In this document: piece by piece, positions 56,776-64,000 of the stretch | Numbering within the stretch: the first letter of the stretch is position 1 | How the letters are laid out: each line of letters opens with the position of its first letter | Program-made: the position numbers and the translations under genes | Notes under the pieces: model-generated | Seen by the model: the letters and a program-made list of their open reading frames with translations, nothing else | Databases searched by the model: none | What the model was told of the DNA's origin: nothing | Origin: Pseudomonas sp. B33.4 | GTDB taxonomy: Bacteria > Pseudomonadota > Gammaproteobacteria > Pseudomonadales > Pseudomonadaceae | Assembly (NCBI RefSeq): GCF_034555375.1 | Contig: NZ_CP140706.1 | Location: 6,210,001-6,274,000 of the forward strand | Direction of reading: 5' to 3' | DNA: 64,000 bases

Positions 56776-56867
56776 CAAATCCGGCAACGGCTTCGTCGGG
56801 TAGTGGCCCAACGGCCTACCGGGCCGCGACTATCCTTTTGCGCACTGTCGCTCAAAAGGAAGCCCGC

Positions 56868-58652
56868 ATGTCCGTTCAACTTGCCACTCAGGACCGCTGG
56901 CTGGAACTCAACGAGGTGTTGCGTGAACTGGTCGCCCAAGGCTTTATTTGCCAGGACTCGGCGGAGCAGGCACTGAATGCCCGTCGCCGTCATGCAGCCC
57001 ATGGCCAGATGCACCCACTGGAATTTATCGCCAGTCAGCAACTGGACGACCTCAGCCGTCCGGGCAAGCATCTTGATCTGGAAAGTCTGACCCTGTGGCT
57101 GGCACAGCAGGCCGGCCAGCCGTATTTGCGCATCGATCCGCTGAAGATCAACGTCGCCGCCATCACCCCACTGATGTCCTACGCCTTCGCACAACGGCAC
57201 AAGATTCTTGCGGTGGCGGTCGACCGCGATGCGGTGACCGTGGCCAGCGCTCAACCTTACGTCACCGGCTGGGAAGCCGACCTGACTCACGTGTTGAAGC
57301 TGCCGATCAAACGGGTGGTGGCCAACCCGGCGGACATCCAGCGCTTCAGCGTCGAGTTCTTCCGCTTGGCCAAATCGGTCAGCGGCGCCAGCAATGCCGA
57401 CGCCCAGAGCGGCAATCTCGGCAACTTCGAACAACTGCTCAACCTCGGCGCCAGCGATCAGGAGCCGGACGCCAACGACGCGCACATCGTCAACATCGTC
57501 GACTGGCTGTTCCAGTACGCCTTCCAGCAGCGCGCCAGTGATATCCACATCGAACCGCGCCGCGAGCAAGGCACCGTGCGTTTTCGCATCGACGGCGTGC
57601 TGCACAACGTCTACCAATTTCCGCCGCAGGTGACCATGGCGATTGTCAGTCGCCTGAAAAGCCTCGGCCGCATGAACGTCGCCGAAAAGCGCAAACCTCA
57701 GGACGGCCGGGTGAAGACCAAGACCCCGGATGGCGGCGAAGTCGAGTTGCGGCTTTCGACCCTGCCCACAGCGTTCGGCGAAAAAATGGTCATGCGGATT
57801 TTCGACCCGGAGGTGCTGCTCAAGGATTTCGACCAGTTGGGTTTCAGTGCCGATGACCTGCGCCGCTGGCAGGACATGACCCGCCAGCCCAATGGCATCA
57901 TTCTGGTCACCGGGCCGACTGGTTCGGGCAAGACCACCACGCTCTACACCACGTTGAAAAAACTGGCGACGCCGGAGGTCAACCTCTGCACCATCGAAGA
58001 CCCGATCGAAATGGTCGAACCCGCATTCAACCAAATGCAGGTGCAGCACAACATCGACCTGAGCTTCGCCGCCGGGGTGCGCGCACTGATGCGGCAGGAC
58101 CCGGACATCATCATGATCGGCGAGATCCGTGATCTGGAAACCGCTGAAATGGCCATTCAGGCGGCGCTCACCGGGCACTTGGTGTTGTCGACACTGCACA
58201 CCAACGACGCCCCCAGCGCGATCAGCCGTTTGCTCGAACTCGGCGTGCCGCACTACCTGATCAAAGCCACCGTGCTCGGGGTCATGGCCCAGCGTTTGGT
58301 GCGCACCTTGTGCCCGCATTGCAAGGCGCCGCTGACGCTCGAAGAAGAAGACTGGCAAACCCTGACCCGCCCGTGGCAAGCGCCGTTGCCGAGCAACGCG
58401 CAACGCGCCATCGGTTGCGTGGAATGCCGCGACACCGGCTATCGCGGCCGCGCCGGGGTCTACGAGATCATGCAACTGAGCGACAGCCTCAAGGCGTTCA
58501 TCACCCCGGACACCGACCTCACGGCCATCCGCCGCCAGGCGTTCAAGGAAGGCATGCGCAGCTTGCGTTTGTCCGGCGCGCAGAAAGTCGCGGCGGGACT
58601 GACGACGGTTGAGGAAGTGCTACGGGTGACGCCGCAGAGCGAGCAGAAATAA
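56868..58652 (+). CDS. GspE/PulE-type secretion or pilus assembly ATPase, lone copy
   Basis: 594-residue AAA-like traffic ATPase. The N-terminal MshEN-like region spans about 60-180; the N2 linker has the Asp/Arg ring segment RASDIHIEPRREQGTVRFRIDGVLH. Walker A GPTGSGKTTTLYTTLKKL begins near residue 350, the Asp-box TIEDPIE near 384, Walker B LMRQDPDIIMIGEIRD near 410, the His-box ALTGHLVLSTLHTNDA, and a zinc tetracysteine motif CPHCKAP (near 481) ... CVECRDTGYRGRAGVYE. No other gsp or pil gene is near. ATG 56868 follows AAAAGGAAGCCCGC. Confidence 0.9.
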   Translation: MSVQLATQDRWLELNEVLRELVAQGFICQDSAEQALNARRRHAAHGQMHPLEFIASQQLDDLSRPGKHLDLESLTLWLAQQAGQPYLRIDPLKINVAAITPLMSYAFAQRHKILAVAVDRDAVTVASAQPYVTGWEADLTHVLKLPIKRVVANPADIQRFSVEFFRLAKSVSGASNADAQSGNLGNFEQLLNLGASDQEPDANDAHIVNIVDWLFQYAFQQRASDIHIEPRREQGTVRFRIDGVLHNVYQFPPQVTMAIVSRLKSLGRMNVAEKRKPQDGRVKTKTPDGGEVELRLSTLPTAFGEKMVMRIFDPEVLLKDFDQLGFSADDLRRWQDMTRQPNGIILVTGPTGSGKTTTLYTTLKKLATPEVNLCTIEDPIEMVEPAFNQMQVQHNIDLSFAAGVRALMRQDPDIIMIGEIRDLETAEMAIQAALTGHLVLSTLHTNDAPSAISRLLELGVPHYLIKATVLGVMAQRLVRTLCPHCKAPLTLEEEDWQTLTRPWQAPLPSNAQRAIGCVECRDTGYRGRAGVYEIMQLSDSLKAFITPDTDLTAIRRQAFKEGMRSLRLSGAQKVAAGLTTVEEVLRVTPQSEQK

Positions 58653-58721
58653 GCCGCCACGGAACCGGATCGGGGAAATGGCGATCCAACGCCGTAGTTA
58701 ACCCCCAGGAGTCATCTCATC

Positions 58722-59039
58722 ATGCGTCTCAAACTTGCTGTCGCCACTCTGGCCTTGCTGTCCCTTCCCGTTGGTTCGGCCATGGCGGACAGCTTTTGGC
58801 GTAACGTCATCTCGTCCGGTGCGACCACCGGCTCGACCTATCTGACCTTCAAGGATCACAAGCTGATCATCGCCGCACAGGACGATGCCGGCAGTTTCGT
58901 TGCCAGTGACGGCGGCATTCGTGGGCCGTATCTGGAAGCGGCGATGCAGAAGGTCCGCGCCGACAATCCGGGCCTGCAGGCGTCGGACATGGAACTGGCG
59001 AATGCGATTCTGGCGAAGAATGCCGTGGCTTCCGAGTAA
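58722..59039 (+). CDS. DUF2388 domain-containing small exported protein
   Basis: A 105-residue protein with signal peptide MRLKLAVATLALLSLPVGSAMA and mature domain DSFWRNVISSGATTGSTYLTFKDHKLIIAAQDDAGSFVASDGGIRGPYLEAAMQKVRADNPGLQASDMELANAIL. This matches the DUF2388 group common in pseudomonads. Function unknown. Ribosome site CAGGAG just upstream; strong terminator follows. It is the last gene in the run after the GspE-type ATPase. Confidence 0.86.
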   Translation: MRLKLAVATLALLSLPVGSAMADSFWRNVISSGATTGSTYLTFKDHKLIIAAQDDAGSFVASDGGIRGPYLEAAMQKVRADNPGLQASDMELANAILAKNAVASE

Positions 59040-59053
59040 GCCGTTCGCCGAAG

Positions 59054-59086
59054 CAAAAATGCCGCTCAATCGAGCGGCATTTTTTT
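59054..59086 (+). terminator. Rho-independent terminator after the DUF2388 gene
   Basis: Stem ATGCCGCTC/GAGCGGCAT with loop AATC, followed by T7, 15 bases after the stop. A-rich on the left side, so weak activity in the other direction is possible. Confidence 0.92.
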
Positions 59087-59116
59087 GCCCGGATTTCAGG
59101 ATCACCACAATCCCTT

Positions 59117-59203
59117 GTAGGAGTGAGCCTGCTCGCGATAGCGGTGTATCAGCAAATTCTCCGGTGACTGATTCACCGCTATCGCGAGCAGGCTCACTCC
59201 TAC
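59117..59203. repeat. REPIN, family B
   Basis: Long perfect arms with the CGATAGCGGTG/CACCGCTATCG extension and an AT-rich centre (ATCAGCAAATTC). Located between the DUF2388 terminator and the gcvP stop at a convergent junction. Confidence 0.92.
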
Positions 59204-59228
59204 AGGGGACAGTGTGCCACCAGAGAGT

Positions 59229-62102
59229 TCAGCGGTAATCATCCACCGGGACACAGGCGCAGAACAGGTTGCGATCGCCGTAGACATTGTCGACCCGATT
59301 CACCGCCGGCCAATATTTGTGCGCCTTGGTGTGCGCATCCGGGGTAACTCCTTGCTCGATGCTGTACGGCCGCTCCCAAACCCCGGTGATATCCGCCAAA
59401 GTATGCGGCGCTCGTTTCAGCGGGTTGTCCTCGGCCGGCCAGTTGCCGTTCTGCACTTCAGTGATTTCCGCGCGAATACTCAGCATGGCGCCGATAAACC
59501 GGTCCAGCTCCGCTTTCGACTCGCTTTCGGTCGGCTCGACCATCAACGTGCCCGGCACCGGGAAGGACATGGTCGGCGCATGGAAACCGTAATCCATCAG
59601 ACGCTTGGCAACGTCCTCTTCACTGATCCCGGTCTGCGCCTTCAATGGCCGTAAATCGAGAATGCATTCATGGGCCACCCGCCCGTTACGCCCGGTGTAC
59701 AACACGGGAAATGCGCCAGACAAATGCTGCGCCAGGTAATTCGCCGCCAGAATCGCCACCTCACTGGCATCCGCCAGTTGCGGCCCCATCATGGCGATGT
59801 ACATCCAGCTGATCGGCAAAATGCTCGCACTGCCCCATGGCGCCGCACTGACTGCTCCATTCTGCGGCAGCGGCCCGTCAATCGGCACCACCGGATGATT
59901 GGCGACGAACGGCGCCAGGTGCGCGCGAATCCCGATCGGCCCCATGCCCGGCCCGCCGCCGCCATGGGGAATGCAAAAGGTCTTGTGCAGGTTCATGTGC
60001 GAGACATCAGCGCCGATGTCCGCCGGCCGGGCCAGTCCGACCTGCGCATTAAGATTGGCACCATCCATGTAAACCTGGCCGCCGTGCGTGTGGATAACTT
60101 CGCAGATTTCGCTGATACCCTCCTCGTACACGCCGTGGGTCGACGGGTAGGTCGCCATCAGGCAGGACAATTTCGCCCCGGCCTCGGCAGCCTTGGCTTT
60201 CAAGTCATCGAGATCAACGTTGCCGGCCTCGTCGCACTCAACGATCACCACCCGTAACCCGACCATCTGCGCCGAGGCCGGGTTGGTGCCGTGGGCCGAG
60301 GACGGAATCAGGCACACATCACGTCCGCCCTGCTGCCGGCTCTCATGGTATTTGCGAATCGCCAGCAGCCCTGCGTATTCGCCCTGCGCGCCGGAGTTGG
60401 GCTGCATGCAGATCGCATCGAACCCGGTGATTGCGCACAGCCAGCGCTCCAGCTCTTCGATCATCAGCGTGTAACCGACCGCCTGCTCTCTGGGCACAAA
60501 CGGGTGCAGGTTGGCGAATTGCGGCCAGGTGATCGGGATCATCTCGCTGGTGGCGTTGAGTTTCATGGTGCAGGAGCCCAGCGGGATCATTGACTGGTTG
60601 AGCGCCAGATCCTTGTTCTCCAGTTGTTTGAGGTAGCGCAGCATCTCGGTTTCGCTGTGGTGGGCGTTGAACACCGGATGGCGCAGGTACGGCGTTTTGC
60701 GCTGAAGATTGTCGGGGATGCCCGAGCTCAGGGCTTCAGCGTCAAGTTCGTCGACGTTCAACCCATGATCGGCACCCAGTAATACATCGAACAGCTTGGC
60801 CACCGTGCTTTCATTGGTTGTTTCATCAAGACTCAGCCCCACACGGCCGCGGCCAAGAATTCGCAGGTTGATCTGCGCAGCCTGAGCGCTTTCGATAATC
60901 GCGGTTTGCGCACCGCCAACGTCCAGCGTCAGCGTGTCAAAGAACTGCGCATTGACCCGAGTGATGCCTTTGCGCTCAAGCCCTGCCGCCAGAATGCAGG
61001 TCAGCCGATGCACGCGCTGGGCAATACGTTTCAAGCCTTCCGGCCCGTGATACACCGCGTAGAAACTGGCGATATTGGCCAGCAGCACCTGCGCCGTGCA
61101 GATGTTCGAGTTAGCCTTCTCGCGGCGAATATGTTGCTCGCGGGTTTGCAGTGCCATGCGCAGCGCGACGTTGCCCCGGGCATCTTTCGACACACCGATG
61201 ATCCGCCCGGGAATCGCCCGTTTGTATTCCTCGCGACTGGCAAAAAATGCGGCATGCGGGCCGCCGTAACCCATCGGCACGCCGAAGCGCTGGGACGAGC
61301 CGAACACCACATCGGCACCCAGTTCACCCGGTGGCGTCAGCAACAGCAAACTCAACAAATCGGTAGCGACACAGGCCAGCGCCTGCTGCGCATGCAAGTG
61401 ATCGATCAACGGCCGCAGATCACGGATCTCGCCATGAGTGTCGGGATACTGCAGCAGCGCGCCGAATACCTGGTGCTGCTTCAAGTTATCCACAGCGTCG
61501 ATGATCAATTCGAAGCCAAAACCTTCGGCGCGGGTCTGCACCACGGAAATGGTTTGCGGATGACAGTTCTCATCGACAAAAAACAGATTGCTCTTCGACT
61601 TCGCGACACGCTTGGCCAGCGCCATGGCTTCGGCAGCCGCCGTCGCTTCATCAAGCAGCGAAGCGTTGGCCAGTTCGAGGCCGGTGAGGTCGATGGTCAG
61701 TTGCTGGAAATTCAGCAGCGCTTCGAGTCGGCCCTGCGCGATCTCCGGTTGGTACGGCGTGTACGCGGTGTACCAACCGGGATTTTCCAGGACGTTGCGC
61801 AGGATGACGGTCGGCGTCAGGGTGCCGTGGTAGCCCATGCCGATCAGGCTGGTCCAGACCTGGTTCTGCTCGGCGTATCCACGCAGTTTGGCCAGTGCGG
61901 CTTGTTCATCCAGCGCGGGTGGCAGGTCGAGCGCGCGATTGAAGCGAATGCCTGGCGGCACCGTTTGCTCGATCAGTTCGATTCGACTACCGAGGCCGAG
62001 TCTGTCGAGCATCGTCTGCTGTTCGACGGCATCGGGGCCGAGGTGGCGGCGCAGAAAAGCGTCGGGATCGCGTAACTGGCTCAGGGACGGCAACTGGGAC
62101 AT
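59229..62102 (-). CDS. gcvP: Glycine dehydrogenase (aminomethyl-transferring), P-protein
   Basis: 957-residue PLP decarboxylase of the glycine cleavage system, working with H, T and L proteins. It has the two homologous halves of the long P-protein. The N half has [44 protein letters not shown]. The C half has [22 protein letters not shown], the PLP lysine in [24 protein letters not shown] near residue 706, and [19 protein letters not shown]. Ordinary length for proteobacterial GcvP. It follows gcvH on the same strand, but separated by a terminator and a REPIN. Confidence 0.96.
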   Translation of the reverse strand: MSQLPSLSQLRDPDAFLRRHLGPDAVEQQTMLDRLGLGSRIELIEQTVPPGIRFNRALDLPPALDEQAALAKLRGYAEQNQVWTSLIGMGYHGTLTPTVILRNVLENPGWYTAYTPYQPEIAQGRLEALLNFQQLTIDLTGLELANASLLDEATAAAEAMALAKRVAKSKSNLFFVDENCHPQTISVVQTRAEGFGFELIIDAVDNLKQHQVFGALLQYPDTHGEIRDLRPLIDHLHAQQALACVATDLLSLLLLTPPGELGADVVFGSSQRFGVPMGYGGPHAAFFASREEYKRAIPGRIIGVSKDARGNVALRMALQTREQHIRREKANSNICTAQVLLANIASFYAVYHGPEGLKRIAQRVHRLTCILAAGLERKGITRVNAQFFDTLTLDVGGAQTAIIESAQAAQINLRILGRGRVGLSLDETTNESTVAKLFDVLLGADHGLNVDELDAEALSSGIPDNLQRKTPYLRHPVFNAHHSETEMLRYLKQLENKDLALNQSMIPLGSCTMKLNATSEMIPITWPQFANLHPFVPREQAVGYTLMIEELERWLCAITGFDAICMQPNSGAQGEYAGLLAIRKYHESRQQGGRDVCLIPSSAHGTNPASAQMVGLRVVIVECDEAGNVDLDDLKAKAAEAGAKLSCLMATYPSTHGVYEEGISEICEVIHTHGGQVYMDGANLNAQVGLARPADIGADVSHMNLHKTFCIPHGGGGPGMGPIGIRAHLAPFVANHPVVPIDGPLPQNGAVSAAPWGSASILPISWMYIAMMGPQLADASEVAILAANYLAQHLSGAFPVLYTGRNGRVAHECILDLRPLKAQTGISEEDVAKRLMDYGFHAPTMSFPVPGTLMVEPTESESKAELDRFIGAMLSIRAEITEVQNGNWPAEDNPLKRAPHTLADITGVWERPYSIEQGVTPDAHTKAHKYWPAVNRVDNVYGDRNLFCACVPVDDYR

Positions 62103-62202
62103 GACGGGCTCTCTCTTGGCTGGCGCTCGGCGTCAATGCAACACGGTCAAACCAGCATAGCAGCCGATGTGGCAACCCATTTTCAGTGCACCGCATACCC
62201 CT

Positions 62203-62289
62203 GTAGGAGTGAGCCTGCTCGCGATAGCGTTCCTTCAGACACCTTAAGGCTGACTGACCCACCGCTATCGCGAGCAGGCTCACTCTTAC
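62203..62289. repeat. REPIN, family B, inside the gcv cluster
   Basis: Arms GTAGGAGTGAGCCTGCTCGC and its complement with one mismatch in the right arm (CACTCTTAC for CACTCCTAC). It lies between the gcvH terminator and the gcvP start, about 100 bases upstream of gcvP. Confidence 0.9.
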
Positions 62290-62307
62290 AGGGGATTGCA
62301 TCGTGCA

Positions 62308-62336
62308 TAAAAAAGCCCCGACAGGTCGGGGCTTTG
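62308..62336 (-). terminator. Rho-independent terminator downstream of gcvH
   Basis: Stem AGCCCCGAC/GTCGGGGCT with an AG loop; on the minus strand followed by T6 at 62308-62313. It separates gcvTH from gcvP, 17 bases after the gcvH stop. Confidence 0.9.
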
Positions 62337-62352
62337 GGGTGTTGCTTCACGC

Positions 62353-62736
62353 TTACTCGCCGATGGCAGCCTTGTAAGCGGCAGCGTCCAGCAGCTTGTC
62401 CAGCTCAGCCTTGTCGCTTGGCTTGATCTTGAAGATCCACGCGCCGTACGGGTCGGAGTTCAGCAGTTCCGGCGAACCGCTCAGTTCTTCGTTGACGGCG
62501 ATGACTTCACCGCTGATCGGCGAATAGATGTCGGAAGCGGCTTTCACCGACTCAACCACACCCGCCTGATCTTCAGCGGCGAATTTGTTACCCACTTCAG
62601 TCAACTCGACGAACACCACATCGCCCAGCGCTTCCTGCGCGTGATCGCTGATGCCCACGGTGACGGTGCCATCGGCTTCCAGACGGGCCCATTCATGACT
62701 TTCGGCAAAACGCAGGTCGGCAGGGATATCGCTCAT
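62353..62736 (-). CDS. gcvH: Glycine cleavage system H protein
   Basis: 127-residue lipoyl carrier that shuttles the aminomethyl group between P, T and L proteins. Lipoyl lysine is in [20 protein letters not shown] (Lys65). The start is [20 protein letters not shown], family standard, at ATG 62736; an upstream in-frame ATG adds 11 residues that no H protein has. 50 bases downstream of gcvT. Confidence 0.96.
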   Translation of the reverse strand: MSDIPADLRFAESHEWARLEADGTVTVGISDHAQEALGDVVFVELTEVGNKFAAEDQAGVVESVKAASDIYSPISGEVIAVNEELSGSPELLNSDPYGAWIFKIKPSDKAELDKLLDAAAYKAAIGE

Positions 62737-62785
62737 CTTCGGTGTCCTCGAGAAATTGTCAGCGGTCATGCCCGCCGGAAAAAGG

Positions 62786-63868
62786 TTAGATCAAAGTTTT
62801 GCCATGGCGCACGAAGGTCGGTTTGACCACCCGTACCGGATACCACTTGCCACGGATTTCCACTTCGGCGCGGTCGGCGGTTGCCATCGGAACACGCGCC
62901 AGGGCAATCGATTTGCTTAGCGTAGGAGAGAAACTACCACTGGTGATCTCCCCTTCGCCAACATCGGCGATACGAACCACTTGATGAGCGCGCAAAACGC
63001 CGCGTTCTTCCAGCACCAGGCCGACCAGTTTGTGCGCAACGCCGGCGGCTTTTTCTGCTTCCAGCGCAGCGCGGCCGATGAACTGGCGCGTGGCCGGTTC
63101 CCAGGCGATGCTCCAGGCCATATTCGAGGCCAGCGGCGAAACGTCCTGATGAATGTCCTGACCGTAGAGGTTCATCCCGGCTTCCACCCGCAGGGTGTCG
63201 CGGGCACCGAGGCCGATCGGGGAAATACCGGCACCGACCAGATCGTTGAAGAAACCCGGCGCCTGATTGGCCGGCAGACAGATTTCCAGACCATCTTCAC
63301 CGGTGTAACCGGTACGGGCGATGAACCAGTCGCCGTCGGTATAGCCTTCGAAGGGTTTGAGGTGCTGGATCAGCGTGGCGCGGGACTGGGTGACCAGTTC
63401 GGCAATCTTGTGCCGGGCCTGCGGACCTTGAATGGCGAGCATCGCCAACTCGGAGCGCTCGTGCAGTTGCACGTCGTACTTGCCGAGCTGCGCGTTCATC
63501 CAGGCCAGATCCTGATCGCGAGTGGAGGCGTTGAACACCAGGCGATAACAGTCATCAAGACGATAGACGATCATGTCGTCGACGATGCCGCCACGCTCGT
63601 TGAGCATGGTGCTGTACAACGCCCGGCCAGGGCGGTGCAGGCGGTCGACATCATTGGCCAGCAAATGCTGCAGCCAGGCTTTGGCCTGGGTGCCGGTGAC
63701 ATCGATCACGGTCATGTGGGATACATCGAATACCCCGCAATCGCGGCGCACCTCGTGGTGTTCCTCGACCTGCGAGCCGTAATGCAGTGGCATGTCCCAA
63801 CCGCCAAAATCGACCATCTTCGCGCCGAGGGCGAGATGCAGGTCATACAGAGGCGTACGCTGTCCCAT
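62786..63868 (-). CDS. gcvT: Aminomethyltransferase, glycine cleavage T-protein
   Basis: 360-residue T-protein, transferring the methylene group to tetrahydrofolate and releasing ammonia from lipoylated H protein. Features: [35 protein letters not shown], catalytic Asp in the DVSHM region, [45 protein letters not shown] and ALARVPMA at the C end. Ribosome site GGAAGGAGAAACCC just before ATG 63868. First gene of gcvTH(P). The 132 bases to the window edge would contain its promoter; no glycine riboswitch pattern was seen there. Confidence 0.96.
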   Translation of the reverse strand: MGQRTPLYDLHLALGAKMVDFGGWDMPLHYGSQVEEHHEVRRDCGVFDVSHMTVIDVTGTQAKAWLQHLLANDVDRLHRPGRALYSTMLNERGGIVDDMIVYRLDDCYRLVFNASTRDQDLAWMNAQLGKYDVQLHERSELAMLAIQGPQARHKIAELVTQSRATLIQHLKPFEGYTDGDWFIARTGYTGEDGLEICLPANQAPGFFNDLVGAGISPIGLGARDTLRVEAGMNLYGQDIHQDVSPLASNMAWSIAWEPATRQFIGRAALEAEKAAGVAHKLVGLVLEERGVLRAHQVVRIADVGEGEITSGSFSPTLSKSIALARVPMATADRAEVEIRGKWYPVRVVKPTFVRHGKTLI

Positions 63869-64000
63869 GGGTTTCTCCTTCCGGGCGTGGCGAAGGTGCG
63901 GACAGCCGCTATACGGGTGAAAGCCTTGAAATAGAAGGCTCTCAGCCGATCCCAGCGAACCGGTCTGTCAGACGAACCGCACCGAATGCCGCGCATTGTA

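Noticed and set aside
63869..64000. Possible glycine riboswitch upstream of gcvT
   Set aside because: The minus-strand sequence has GCTGAGAGCC and CTTTCACCC but no paired glycine-aptamer pattern (no conserved core bases in the right order, no second aptamer). The window ends 132 bases upstream of the gene, so a more distant element cannot be excluded.

Overview
The window is chromosomal DNA of a Pseudomonas from the fluorescens group. Three things point there: the high-GC codon use, protein families typical of pseudomonads (RppH of 159 aa, PtsP, SpuB-H, SsuF, HacB-like acylase, OprD porin), and very dense short palindromic repeats of the P. fluorescens REP type. Much of the gene order from about 5 to 42 kb resembles what I recall of P. 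aeruginosa PA0296-PA0342 read backwards (thyA, lgt, ptsP, rppH, ilvA, rpiA, serA, acylase, spu genes). I see no prophage, insertion sequence, CRISPR array, tRNA or rRNA. This is mostly core genome, and no large undescribed system stands out.

Layout. 0-5 kb: phosphonate-type ABC ATPase and LysR regulator, then the cadA/cadR heavy-metal efflux pair. 5-15.5 kb: housekeeping genes thyA, lgt, a TSUP permease, an NRDE protein, ptsP, rppH, a HAD hydrolase, a DUF2269 membrane protein, ilvA and rpiA. 15.6-25.9 kb: two SdiA-regulated-domain paralogues, an FAH-fold hydrolase with D-2-hydroxyglutarate dehydrogenase divergent from serA, and small exported or conserved proteins. 26-31 kb: thioredoxin-like DUF6436 protein, HacB-like acylase, GlxA-type regulator, HD protein. 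31.2-41.7 kb: the polyamine locus spuI / (spuA)BCDEFGH, in which spuA survives only as a decayed remnant. 42-51.4 kb: a sulfur-scavenging block with ssuEADCBF, lsfA, an OprD porin and a tauA without tauBCD. 51.5-55.8 kb: argA, argE and a CYTH triphosphatase. 55.8-59 kb: an Lrp regulator, an ACT-like small protein, a lone GspE-type ATPase and a DUF2388 protein. 59.2-63.9 kb: gcvT, gcvH and gcvP.

Functional links. Spu proteins import putrescine/spermidine (SpuDEFGH) and catabolise them by gamma-glutamylation (SpuB, SpuI) and transamination (SpuC). Ssu proteins import alkanesulfonates and release sulfite from them, and LsfA is the peroxiredoxin associated with the same sulfate-starvation response. 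D-2-hydroxyglutarate dehydrogenase removes the by-product made by SerA; serine then feeds glycine and the glycine cleavage system.

Repeats. Seventeen paired inverted REP doublets (REPIN-like) occur, in four sequence families. Family A has arms beginning GTAGGAGCTGCCG (6 copies). Family B begins GTAGGAGTGAGCCTGCTCG (7). Family C begins GTGGGAGCTGGCTTGCCAGC (2). Family D begins GTGGGAGCGAGCCTGCTCGC (2). Three copies of a different composite element (family E, ends CCCTCACCC...CCCTCTCCC) and two copies of a fifth short repeat (family F) are also present. All 13 convergent gene junctions carry one of these repeats, whereas only 1 of 13 divergent junctions does.
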